Source: Corallochytrium limacisporum
Lineage: Eukaryota > Opisthokonta
Direction: 5' to 3'
DNA: 64,000 nt
NCBI GenBank assembly: GCA_002811645.1
Contig: PDIP01000030.1
Location: 263,177-327,176 of the forward strand
Positions 29,854 to 39,493 of the stretch are shown in pieces; the first letter of the stretch is position 1; every line of letters starts with the position of its first letter. Position numbers and translations under genes: made by a program. The notes below the pieces were generated by a model. It was not told where the DNA came from, searched no databases, and worked only from the letters and a program-made list of their open reading frames with translations.

Positions 29854-31752
29854 ATGAGCCTGCCGCATCGGGCATCAACGGCCACAAAAAAGGCCCTTAG
29901 CAAGCTTGTGATACCTGAGCGATTGTCCAAATCATGCCGGCAGGCCATGGACGACTGGGAGTTCTTCTTTGTACCGAAGGTCCGAGTCGGTTATGCCTTC
30001 ACATACGATCCTTTGTTGCCACAGGTGCTTGGTCGTGCTAAGAACGACAAGAACCCTAATGGTGTGCGTAAGTATCGCATGCGAGAAGCCTATTTTAAGT
30101 ATGGTCAGAGGTTCTATCCGATCCCTAAGGAGTTACCGTTAGGTCCACGAACTAAAGTGGAAGCGATTCGCCTCGCTCTGTACCACTGGCAGAGTGTAGA
30201 CGTTCTGAGGCGTAAGCATACACTAATTCGTAGTTCTGGCGGTGTTCTTGACCACAGCCAACCGGTAGATAATTTCGCAGAGACACCGACCATTACCGCA
30301 GGCACTGGAGAGTCAGTGTCAGGCATGGCACCGGTACCAACGGAAACGCTCTCCGAGACCTGGAGTAATTCGTCTCAGCATCACCGCGAGACACCGTCTG
30401 TAACCTTTGAAGAAGGTAGGACAGAGTCAACGATAGTTACCGTGGACACTGCTGCTGAAGAATCAGTGGCTGGCGTCCAAGAGTCGCACTCTACTTTGAC
30501 GGAGGCCCCGTCAATTCAGCCGGAGTCGATGTCTCTGCCCACGAGTCAACCGCCTGGTGCTGAACACGAGCTCGAGGATAGTAATGGAGATAGTGACATC
30601 ATCTACAAAGAAACACCTACGACATACAGCGCCTGGGGTGAGAGCCTGACCCATGCCAACAGCAGTGGCAGCGGGGCCGGCCTCGAACATCAGTCTCTGA
30701 CCCACACATATGACGACGGCGTAGGCCGCCCAGATGCAGTGCCACCCCCAAAGGAACTAGACTACGGCGCACAAGGTCTCTTACCGCCGGGCACGGACGA
30801 GTACACGCGTGCTGCGGTCGATCTATGGTCCTTTGTCTACGACACAGACAGCTACCACCTGGACCATGCCATTGAGTACCAGATCATCCGAGCCGCGTGG
30901 TGGCGTGCAACCGTACGTTATTCAATGGAGAGCGAGCTGTTGCCACCATCGCATACACTTAACAGTAGGCATGCGCGATCATCGTCGACTGCCATCGCGG
31001 CACGTAGGCGCCATTCACGCATGCCTTTGATCCTAAACTATCTGTCCCACTTTAGCACAAACCTGAATGTAACGCGCACGCCCATCAATTTACGCAAGGC
31101 ACGGGCCGTGGAGAGGAGCCTGAAGGCCATCAGTGGGCCGATCGTGACCTTGGCCAGAGCCGGCGACGTGATCGACAACAAACAGTTGCATCACCTCAGC
31201 GATGGATCCGACCTGGATGCAGAGATGGAGAAGAACTTGGAGATCTACACTACTGCCTGGATGGCCTGGCTTAACAACTTACTACGTCCCGGTAAGCATG
31301 ATCCCAGCCGTCGCTTGGCCAGTGCCTCGATTGCGGATAAAGCCAAAAAGTTATCCCCACACGCCAACCGTCATGCGCACCGGCAACATGCCCGCTTCCT
31401 GGGCAAGAACGATCCACCACCACCAGGGTTCATCTCTTTCCGCACGGCCTTTTTGCAAGAAGCCCGTTCTGCTGGCGATGCCGAGCCGGAACAATTTGCT
31501 CAGGGAAATTCACAGGTCACTTTGAACCACATCCAAGCCAAGATGCAGTCAGCGCTGAGTGATATGCTAAGCGGCCTGTCCAACTGCTTGGTACAGGAAC
31601 GCATGGCTGATGATCCTATGTGCGTTCTCTTTGAAGAGGAACTGGCTCGTATCGGCAACTGGTTGCTGCGTTGGGAACCCACGGATCCGCTGGCGGCCGT
31701 GGCGACTGAGAGCCAGGAGTATCTGCGCGATCTCGATGTGGACATGGAATAA
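29854..31752 (+). CDS. Uncharacterised 632-residue protein
   Basis: I do not recognise this family. The open frame extends to 29830 but the codon there is TTG; the first ATG is at 29854 (MSLPHRASTATKKAL). Residues about 25-130 look folded: DDWEFFFVPKVRVGYAF, then basic segments around RKYRMREAYFKYGQRFYPIP and a helix ending ALYHWQSVDVLRRKHT. Residues 140-300 are acidic, Thr/Ser/Glu-rich and probably disordered. Residues 310-632 are mostly helical with several Trp-containing helices (AAVDLWSFVYDT, RAAWWRATVRY, TAWMAWLNNLL, IGNWLLRW) and a basic His-rich patch (HANRHAHRQHARFLG). No signal peptide, transmembrane segment or catalytic motif is evident. Codon use resembles its neighbours, so it is a genuine gene. 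Stop TAA. Confidence 0.75.
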   Translation: MSLPHRASTATKKALSKLVIPERLSKSCRQAMDDWEFFFVPKVRVGYAFTYDPLLPQVLGRAKNDKNPNGVRKYRMREAYFKYGQRFYPIPKELPLGPRTKVEAIRLALYHWQSVDVLRRKHTLIRSSGGVLDHSQPVDNFAETPTITAGTGESVSGMAPVPTETLSETWSNSSQHHRETPSVTFEEGRTESTIVTVDTAAEESVAGVQESHSTLTEAPSIQPESMSLPTSQPPGAEHELEDSNGDSDIIYKETPTTYSAWGESLTHANSSGSGAGLEHQSLTHTYDDGVGRPDAVPPPKELDYGAQGLLPPGTDEYTRAAVDLWSFVYDTDSYHLDHAIEYQIIRAAWWRATVRYSMESELLPPSHTLNSRHARSSSTAIAARRRHSRMPLILNYLSHFSTNLNVTRTPINLRKARAVERSLKAISGPIVTLARAGDVIDNKQLHHLSDGSDLDAEMEKNLEIYTTAWMAWLNNLLRPGKHDPSRRLASASIADKAKKLSPHANRHAHRQHARFLGKNDPPPPGFISFRTAFLQEARSAGDAEPEQFAQGNSQVTLNHIQAKMQSALSDMLSGLSNCLVQERMADDPMCVLFEEELARIGNWLLRWEPTDPLAAVATESQEYLRDLDVDME

Positions 31753-32488
31753 TTATGTGGGCATCCAATATGTCTCTTCAACTGCCCACCATCATAATCT
31801 AGTAAGTGCATCATCATGACCCCATATGTTAATAGAAACTCATAAACTAGTATGAGCATCTTAGAAGCATCTACCGATGGACTTCTAACAGGTCCCTCCT
31901 TCTGTGTCTGCTGCTCCTCCCTTGTTCTGGTCGGCCCAGTCTCCGGGTGTCGACATCACTGCACACGCGAGCCCTTTCCAAAACCATTTCCCACTTGCAC
32001 CAAAAGGAAGGAGAGGGAGGGAGGGGGAGGGAGCAGGGAGTGGGATGTGCCGTAGCCGGTGCCAGGCGATCTTGCCGACCGGTGGGGCCCCTGCCTCTCA
32101 TGATCAGCTGGGCGGCAGTGAGAGCCCCGAGAGGGTCTGAACGGACACGGACGGTATGACGATTGGACGAATGGGAACAATTCCGAGTGCCGCTGAGACT
32201 AAGAATAGTGTGCGAACAGAAGATTGCAGAACTACGGTCACCATGTGGGTATTCAGGTGAACTGTGACTTTCGTAGGGCACGCTGACCAGGCTGATCAGT
32301 TTGGGTAGCCTTCCACAATCAGTATCTATACTTTCTTCGTTGCAAAGAGGTGGTTGGTTTGACCGAGTTAGTGGATGCCAGATGTACTTGTGAGATCTCA
32401 AGCAAATTTTTGGCATTGAAAGTTTCTTGGGTTGGAAGTAGAACACTGGAGTTGGTTTCCAGCCTCGGTACATTAGTACGGAGCGGTA
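31753..32488. other. Intergenic spacer upstream of VWA8
   Basis: About 0.74 kb with no supported gene. A short G/A-rich stretch lies at 32005-32040. It is expected to hold the 3' UTR of the preceding gene and the VWA8 promoter. Confidence 0.35.
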
Positions 32489-35400
32489 ATGCTACGGGTC
32501 GCAGTGGCCCAAGGCAGGCCATATGTCTGGTCTAGAGTTGCCGTCCTGCTGCAGCGGCACCCACAGCGGTCTTCAGCTGTGTTCGCGACCGCCCACCACA
32601 GGTACTGCTATGGTATCACCACAAGCGCTCGAAAGTTGGGCTCATCAACCTCGAAGGAGAACAATGGGAACCCGTCGAATAGGTCTCCGGTACCCAAGGG
32701 CTACGTAGCCGGCGGTGCAGAACTGTCCCAGAGCGGCTGGTGGCAGGCGCATTTGAAGTGGATGGACCGTAAGTACGCTCTGCGGCAGGACATGTTCCTG
32801 GTGGGTCCTCCGGGACCAATGCGCCGTCGGCTGGCGCTAGAATTTGCTGAGTCGCGCGGGTTGGGGGTGGAGTACCTATACATCAGCCGCGACAGCACGG
32901 ACTCCGACCTTCGCCAGCAGCGGGAGATCATTAACGGTTCACTGACCTTCAAGGATGCAGCGCCTGTAAAAGCTGCTCTGAATGGCTCGCTGCTCATCCT
33001 GGACGGTGTGGAAAGGGCAGAACGGAACGTATTACCAACACTTAACAATTTGCTCGAGAACCGTGAGATGGTCCTCAGCGACGGACGGAGGATGGTTGAT
33101 CACGACCTCTACGATACACTTCAGGCCAGACATAGCGGAGCAGCTGGAGCACCGGATGGGGAACCATTGGAACGCGTGAGCGACAATTTTGTGGTCATTG
33201 CGCTCGGTGTGCCCTCACCACCGTACCCGGGATCCTCACTAGATCCGCCATTGCGCAGCCGCTTTCAGGCGCGGTGGGTCGGCAACCCGGACCTGCGCGA
33301 AGAGATTGCCATCCTTGCAGGTATGCTCCATGCCAGTGGAGCTCATTCTAAGCTCACACAAGACCAGATGTCGTTCTTGCGCCGCCTTCTGACGGTCGCG
33401 GGCACGCTGCGTAAGGATGAGCATGAAGCCGGACGGTCTATAGAACGCATCCCGCACTTTGGACACGAGCTCGTAAAGGACGCCCTACGGATCTTGCTAT
33501 TTCCGCAGGCCAACGGGGCACCATCGACGGTGGAAGGTGCGCTTGCCACGGTCTACCCTTTCCCAGCCCTACCATTGCGACCGCAGGAGCGCATATTGCA
33601 GGCTCTACAGAGCCTGGGCATGCTTCAACATGCACAACTGGCCAATAGTGGCAGCAAAGGAAACAAGGCTGGTGTAGAGAAGGCACTGGACGTGCTTGAG
33701 GCCAGTGCAGTCCTGCAATATCGCGCTGGAGACATGCGTCTGCAACCGTTCCAGGAGGGAGAGGTGACGCATCTGTGGGCGCAGGCCAAACCAGTCTACG
33801 AGACAGCCAACACCTCCGGCACAGAGTACGAAGTGGAGAATAAGGTCCTTAGTTCCAGTGATTTGTCAGCGGAGGATCTTCTCAACAAGGGTCAATTCAT
33901 TCCGCAGCCGCTGCCTTTTGACCATCACCGGAAGCATCCGCCGACTCAGTGGCTTAGCCAGTTCCTCACCACCAAGACAGAGAGCACTGTACAGCCTTCC
34001 AATCTGGCACAAGAACAGCAATTTGCGCATGCAAGGCACACAGAAGACATATTCGTACCAATTCCAAAGCGTACATTGCCGCTGTTGAGCACAATTGCCA
34101 TGGATCTGCTCCAAGGCCATCATACCTGCCTCATCGGTCCCAAGGGCTGCGGCAAGAGTCGCAGTATCGAGATGTTGCTGTCTTGGATGGGAGTTGACTA
34201 CGTCACGGTCCCCCTGTACCGGGACATGACTGTGCGAGAACTGTTGCAACGCAGAACCACAACTGCCTCTGGTGATACCGTTTGGGTGGACGCCCCGCTT
34301 GTGCGTGCCCTTACGAGAGGTGACTGGGTCGTCCTCGATGGCTTGCACCACCTCACACCCGACACAGCTCTAGCAATAAGTCGTTTGCTTGAAGATGGTG
34401 AACTGAATCTGCCGGACGGACGCGTACTGCAACGCACTGACCGCCTCTCCGCGGAAGGAGTACATATTCGCCCATCATTTCGTGCTATTGGTATCGCAGA
34501 GCCTGCAGACACTAGCGCAAAGGGCTCCAGTGGAGATGGTGAGCACTGGTTGGGAGCCGAATTGATGCACATGTTCCGCTTCCATTTCATGCCAGAAATG
34601 CAACTGCAGCACTGCCGTATGATCATGGAGAAGCTGTTCCTACCGTCCCATGACAGTGCCTCAGGTGGTGTGAAGCAAACTGAGAACGGCCTGACTCTGA
34701 ACGATGCCCAGCGCCAGCACTTTGCTGAACTCTTAAGCATTCTGGCCCGTTTTCGAGGCCTCGGAGGCGACTACGGGACAAAGGTAACTGACATCAAGGA
34801 AACGTCGTCCATCGAAGCCCTGGCCGCGTCCCAGAGCAGCAATAGTCAAGACATGGTGCTGTCTTTGCGCCAATTCTTACGCATTGCGAAACTGACCCTG
34901 GTTGGTGGCCAAAGTCCGGCCGCAGCGGCACGTAGAAATTTGCTCATTGACTTTGTGCCGCCACACCTTCGCGATGGCTACGATGCGCTCTTGCCACCGG
35001 CCGCCGCGACCTCTGCAGAAGTGCTTGATATTGACACGTCCGATGGACAACTTACCATTGGAGGTGCGTCCGCCCGCATCACTCCGGAAAGTGAGATCAG
35101 TGACCCTGCGCTCGTGCCCAAGGTGACACTGTTTGGCATTCAGGCACACCTGCAACACATGCAACGCATTTTGACGGACTGGCAGGTCGGTGAACGTCAC
35201 ATCATGCTCATCGGCCCCCAGGGTACAGGCAAAAACCGCATCATTGACGGTCTGCTAATGATGCTGAATCGAGAACGGGAGTACATTCAGTTACACCGTG
35301 ACACTACTGTTGAGAGCATCACCTGCATGCCGTCGCTAGAGAGCGGTCGTGTAACCTGGCACGACAGTGCACTGATCCGTGCTTGCCGCAAGGGCCAGAT

Positions 35401-38400
35401 TTTGGTTGTTGACGAAGCGGACAAAGCCCCTGTGGAAGTTGTAAGTGTGTTGAAGGCCCTGGTTGTGGATGGCCATTTGCTTTTGCCAGATGGCCGGCGG
35501 TTGATGACCCAACATGATCGTGAGGTCGAAGGGGCAGTAGTGGATGCGGACGACGTGATTCCGGTCCATCCGGATTTTGGTCTAATTGTACTGGCCAACC
35601 GGCCAGGTTTCCCATTCCTCGGCAATGATCTTTTCCGCGAGTGTGGTGACATTTTCAGCTGCCATGTCATTAACAACCCGGACACAGCATCCGAGGTTGA
35701 GTTGCTGAAAGGTTACGCCCCGGATGTCGACGAGCGAATTCTTCAGGGCTTGAGTCGTGCTTTCCATGGCCTTCGCGACCGTGTCAGTGCTGGAGAGCTC
35801 AGCTATCCGTACTCGACACGTGAACTGGTAAACATATCCAAGCACCTGCAAAAATTCCCTGAGGATCCAGTAGCTGAGGTTATGCGCTCTGTTTTTGATT
35901 TCGATCGCTTGGCAGAAGAAGATTTGGATGTGGTAAGCAATATTCTCAACAGCCACGGCATTCCATTCGGCACAACCACAGAGTCCAGCGTTGTGGTTGA
36001 CGAGGAGCAGCCGCTGCGTCCAGAGGGCCCGGAGCTCACTTTGCGTATAGACATTGCTGACCCCGACGTAGTTCCCCCGCAATCACGAGACTACGTCGCT
36101 CCAGAGATGGTTATTCAGCGGAACGAGGGCATAAGTCGCAATGCTGGTTATCTCTTTGGAGACCTGCGCGAAGAAACAGACGCACTGGATCGCAGTGCCC
36201 GTGGTATTCATTTCACAGAGGAAATGGCTACCCTGCGGCTGAAGGAGGGTCTGCCGGAAGGTGTGGTGTCAACGACGTCTTTGATACCCCGGATAGCAGC
36301 CGATGGTAGTCCGCTGACTCCCGAGCCAGTGTCGGTGCTGCACTTCCTCACCCGGCACCCGCGCCGAATTCAGAGTGTCGTGTTGAATCCAAACGCACTG
36401 GAAGTACAGTGGCGGGTTATGGACTTGCCTTTCCTGCCCGAGGCACTGCATCCGGAGCTGCACATCTCGCCTGTCCCGGAAGTAGAGATATCCGCAGGCA
36501 AGCTGGATCGGGCAGTGTCCCTGCACAATCTACACATCTTTGAACCCACTACTGCTTCCATGTACTCAATGGATCCGGAAAATCCTGGAAATTCTGCTCG
36601 CCTAACAATTTTGCCTGACATTTGTCGTGAAGGGCAGGGCTATCGCGATCCAGCCCGCTTAACTACGAGCCTGATCAGCGGTGCGGCAACCAACGGGGCC
36701 AATTTCCCGGGTGTGCTTCAGGCCGATTCCATGTCTCTGCAGCAGTCTGCTGCGCTGGTCATGTACCGCAATCAGCGAGATAATATCCACATCACTGCAC
36801 TGGGCTCGGTGGAGACGGTGACGGTGGCCGTGGGAGATGAACTAGGTCATGTCGGCAGCGTATGGGCTGGGTACAAGGGCTTTGCTGTGCCATATGTGCA
36901 CGCCATGCTCATGGACCCTGTTCCTAACACCCAGACTAGTAGATACCAGAAGGGCGTCAGTCCGACAAAGTTGCCCCCGGTAATGCTTGCCTTTAAAGGT
37001 GACTTGGAGAGTGCACGTGTCCTACCCCTGTCAGCGTTTGTCGTAGATGCGCCGGAAAGCTTGGCGCAGAGGGCGAGAGACCCTGAGACTGGCGGTGAAT
37101 TCGCCGCTGAGGCACTGTTCCGCGGACCTTTGGTGGCCTCAGTAGACGATAAGGACGGTGCCATAGCGGACACGTTGTTGTCTCGCGCCAATCAAGCGAT
37201 GATCGAACACCACAACTCTGCACTCGAAAACGCCGCTCCCGCCGACCGCGAAGAATTCATCGCTCTCGACAGTCTGTCACCAACCGATACACTTCACGTT
37301 TATGGTGGTGATGAGGGGAACCTCATCTCGGTCATGGCCCTTCGACGCGGCGAACCATCTACTCTGGCCACATGGCAGCGTGACTTTAGCGCGCTGAGTC
37401 TCCTCGTCGATCCCAAGGCAAAACACCCGTCCAAGGGCAATCACGGACTGCCCGTCTACGGTGAGCATTTGCTCACTGGCGCAAATAGTACACCCCGCAC
37501 TGGTGGCATCGCTGCCATGAATACCCGCATTGCTGAACGAAAGATAGCACCTAAATCCTGGTTCATGCCCGAGCACGGACTGGTCTGTAATCTGATCCCA
37601 CGCCTGCAGTTGCTGGATGTCGTCGACCTCAAGCGCGGTACGCAACGCACGATCCGATTGAGCCGCTTCTTGGAAGCCGACGCAGGCACCGAGCATATTT
37701 TCACCCACGGCGCCGCGGTCGGTGACCAGGCAGTGGCTGTCATGTCAACATCCGGCCTAGTGCGCATTCTGCAGGTCTACGGCCCAGCGATGGACGATGA
37801 CCGCGGAATGTGGGAAAGTCGGCGGGGTGGAGATGGCCGAAGTGCGCTGGACGATGCACTGGCCGCGGCCAAGGCAGGAGAAGGGGCCGGCCCCACGGCG
37901 CAACCGCCGCAGCAGGGATCCCAATCCGCTGTGGCTGAAGCAATGGAACAGGCTATGGCACAAATGGAGGCCCAGGAAGGGGAGGTAGAAAATGGAGTTG
38001 ATGGCAACAATGCCCTGGCAACCGGGACGGCGGGATCCTTCACCGACGAGCAGCTGCGAGAAATGGAGGCGGAGTGGGAAATGATGGCAGCAGGCCAAGG
38101 TAGTGATGGCAACTTTGACGGCTCTTTCACCGAACTCTCCACTGAAGCAGGCTTGGCTCAGCCAGGCCAGCGTGGTGAAGGCGGTGGTTTTGCCATGGCT
38201 GATGTCGACGGAAACCTTGACGATGGAACCATCAGACCGACCGGCGCTGAAGCTGGCATGGGCGGCGGTGGCGGCGGCGGCGGCGGTGGTGGTGGTGGAG
38301 CGCCAGGCAGTGGCGGCGGTGGCGGCCAAGGGGCATCGCTTCAAGGCTCCGGTGCTGGTGGCTATGCGGCGGACGGTAGTGGGGGGCTCCGACTAGCGGC

Positions 38401-39355
38401 CGAAGGCCAGGGTGCAGCGCAGACGGATATGGCTCTTGAGTTGCGAGATCTTTTTGAGGCCTCGGACCCCACACGCCGCCGCAATCGTCGCAGTGACGAC
38501 GATGGCACCGCGCAGCAGGCTACAACACAGCAGGCTGGTGGTTTTAATCGCGCTGTCTCCAGCTACGGTGCGCTCCGCAGGCGCCTTGAGCGCAGCGTTA
38601 CGCGCATGCGCGTCATTCTGGAGGGTGTAGAGGCCAAGGAGAAGGAGCGTGAGTGGCTTCGCAATCAGCGCGACGGTGACCTGGATGATGCTCGTATCGT
38701 TGAGGGCGTAACAGGCGAGACGCTGATCTATCGCCGGCGCGGGCGTAAGGATGGTGGACGCAGCTGGCAGCAGCGCCTGCCAAAGCGGCTACTCTTCCTT
38801 GTAGACGTTAGCGGCAGCATGGCCCGCTTCAACAATTGGGACAAGCGGCTAGACCGTTTGGCTGACTCCATGGCTATGGTTATGGAAAGTCTACAAGACT
38901 TTGAGCACAAGTATGACTACGCTATTGTCGGACACTCGGGAGCGAGCCCGTGGATTCCACTCGTCGATTTCGGGTACCCGCCGAAGCATGACGACCAGCA
39001 ATTACAGGTTATTCGCAGCCTGTACGGCTGCGCTACGTCAGCTCCTTCTGGTGACAACACTTTGAGCTGCCTTCAGAGCGGAGTGCAGTTTGTGCGCGCA
39101 GAGGAGGCCGACGACTACCTATGCGTTATTGTCAGCGATGCGAACTTGGGACGGTACAATATTGCCCCAGAAGACTTGACTCAAGCCTTGACCAGCGACC
39201 CTTTGGTTAATGCCTATGCTGTATTCATTGCTGAAGAGAGCGCCGCTGATTTCCTCTCCCGCGCCATGCCCCTCGGCCATGCGCATACTTGCATGCAAGT
39301 CAGTGACCTGCCGGCCACTTTCCAGGACATCTTTGCTGCGGCCACACAGAATTAG
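32489..39355 (+). CDS. VWA8: VWA8: mitochondrial AAA ATPase with C-terminal von Willebrand A domain
   Basis: A 2288-residue protein, longer than human VWA8 (1905). The first 50 residues are Arg-rich and free of acidic residues (MLRVAVAQGRPYVWSRVAV...), a likely mitochondrial presequence. Three AAA-type modules follow. The first P-loop is degenerate (GPPGPMRRR, residue 106 on), as in the family; the second is GPKGCGKS (550-557); the third is GPQGTGKN (909-916) with Walker B ILVVDEADKAP. Highly conserved stretches include SRDSTDSDL, LNNLLENREM, YIQLHRDTTVES and NRPGFPFLGND. The region 1840-1990 is low-complexity with a long Gly run near 1925. The VWA domain has an intact MIDAS (D2106-V-S-G-S2110) and a VGHSG segment. 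VWA8 is a matrix-facing mitochondrial ATPase of incompletely known function. The gene converges on the WD40 gene, 138 bp away. Confidence 0.96.
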   Translation: MLRVAVAQGRPYVWSRVAVLLQRHPQRSSAVFATAHHRYCYGITTSARKLGSSTSKENNGNPSNRSPVPKGYVAGGAELSQSGWWQAHLKWMDRKYALRQDMFLVGPPGPMRRRLALEFAESRGLGVEYLYISRDSTDSDLRQQREIINGSLTFKDAAPVKAALNGSLLILDGVERAERNVLPTLNNLLENREMVLSDGRRMVDHDLYDTLQARHSGAAGAPDGEPLERVSDNFVVIALGVPSPPYPGSSLDPPLRSRFQARWVGNPDLREEIAILAGMLHASGAHSKLTQDQMSFLRRLLTVAGTLRKDEHEAGRSIERIPHFGHELVKDALRILLFPQANGAPSTVEGALATVYPFPALPLRPQERILQALQSLGMLQHAQLANSGSKGNKAGVEKALDVLEASAVLQYRAGDMRLQPFQEGEVTHLWAQAKPVYETANTSGTEYEVENKVLSSSDLSAEDLLNKGQFIPQPLPFDHHRKHPPTQWLSQFLTTKTESTVQPSNLAQEQQFAHARHTEDIFVPIPKRTLPLLSTIAMDLLQGHHTCLIGPKGCGKSRSIEMLLSWMGVDYVTVPLYRDMTVRELLQRRTTTASGDTVWVDAPLVRALTRGDWVVLDGLHHLTPDTALAISRLLEDGELNLPDGRVLQRTDRLSAEGVHIRPSFRAIGIAEPADTSAKGSSGDGEHWLGAELMHMFRFHFMPEMQLQHCRMIMEKLFLPSHDSASGGVKQTENGLTLNDAQRQHFAELLSILARFRGLGGDYGTKVTDIKETSSIEALAASQSSNSQDMVLSLRQFLRIAKLTLVGGQSPAAAARRNLLIDFVPPHLRDGYDALLPPAAATSAEVLDIDTSDGQLTIGGASARITPESEISDPALVPKVTLFGIQAHLQHMQRILTDWQVGERHIMLIGPQGTGKNRIIDGLLMMLNREREYIQLHRDTTVESITCMPSLESGRVTWHDSALIRACRKGQILVVDEADKAPVEVVSVLKALVVDGHLLLPDGRRLMTQHDREVEGAVVDADDVIPVHPDFGLIVLANRPGFPFLGNDLFRECGDIFSCHVINNPDTASEVELLKGYAPDVDERILQGLSRAFHGLRDRVSAGELSYPYSTRELVNISKHLQKFPEDPVAEVMRSVFDFDRLAEEDLDVVSNILNSHGIPFGTTTESSVVVDEEQPLRPEGPELTLRIDIADPDVVPPQSRDYVAPEMVIQRNEGISRNAGYLFGDLREETDALDRSARGIHFTEEMATLRLKEGLPEGVVSTTSLIPRIAADGSPLTPEPVSVLHFLTRHPRRIQSVVLNPNALEVQWRVMDLPFLPEALHPELHISPVPEVEISAGKLDRAVSLHNLHIFEPTTASMYSMDPENPGNSARLTILPDICREGQGYRDPARLTTSLISGAATNGANFPGVLQADSMSLQQSAALVMYRNQRDNIHITALGSVETVTVAVGDELGHVGSVWAGYKGFAVPYVHAMLMDPVPNTQTSRYQKGVSPTKLPPVMLAFKGDLESARVLPLSAFVVDAPESLAQRARDPETGGEFAAEALFRGPLVASVDDKDGAIADTLLSRANQAMIEHHNSALENAAPADREEFIALDSLSPTDTLHVYGGDEGNLISVMALRRGEPSTLATWQRDFSALSLLVDPKAKHPSKGNHGLPVYGEHLLTGANSTPRTGGIAAMNTRIAERKIAPKSWFMPEHGLVCNLIPRLQLLDVVDLKRGTQRTIRLSRFLEADAGTEHIFTHGAAVGDQAVAVMSTSGLVRILQVYGPAMDDDRGMWESRRGGDGRSALDDALAAAKAGEGAGPTAQPPQQGSQSAVAEAMEQAMAQMEAQEGEVENGVDGNNALATGTAGSFTDEQLREMEAEWEMMAAGQGSDGNFDGSFTELSTEAGLAQPGQRGEGGGFAMADVDGNLDDGTIRPTGAEAGMGGGGGGGGGGGGGAPGSGGGGGQGASLQGSGAGGYAADGSGGLRLAAEGQGAAQTDMALELRDLFEASDPTRRRNRRSDDDGTAQQATTQQAGGFNRAVSSYGALRRRLERSVTRMRVILEGVEAKEKEREWLRNQRDGDLDDARIVEGVTGETLIYRRRGRKDGGRSWQQRLPKRLLFLVDVSGSMARFNNWDKRLDRLADSMAMVMESLQDFEHKYDYAIVGHSGASPWIPLVDFGYPPKHDDQQLQVIRSLYGCATSAPSGDNTLSCLQSGVQFVRAEEADDYLCVIVSDANLGRYNIAPEDLTQALTSDPLVNAYAVFIAEESAADFLSRAMPLGHAHTCMQVSDLPATFQDIFAAATQN

Positions 39356-39493
39356 ATCGGTAATTAGATGTTAGCGTTCCAACTGGGAAAAACAATAAGA
39401 CGTACATAGGACCAAGATAACTGTCCAAGAACATGTAATTCGTATCACAATGACTCACAAGATTACAAACTATGCAAAGTTGCCTAAATCGCG

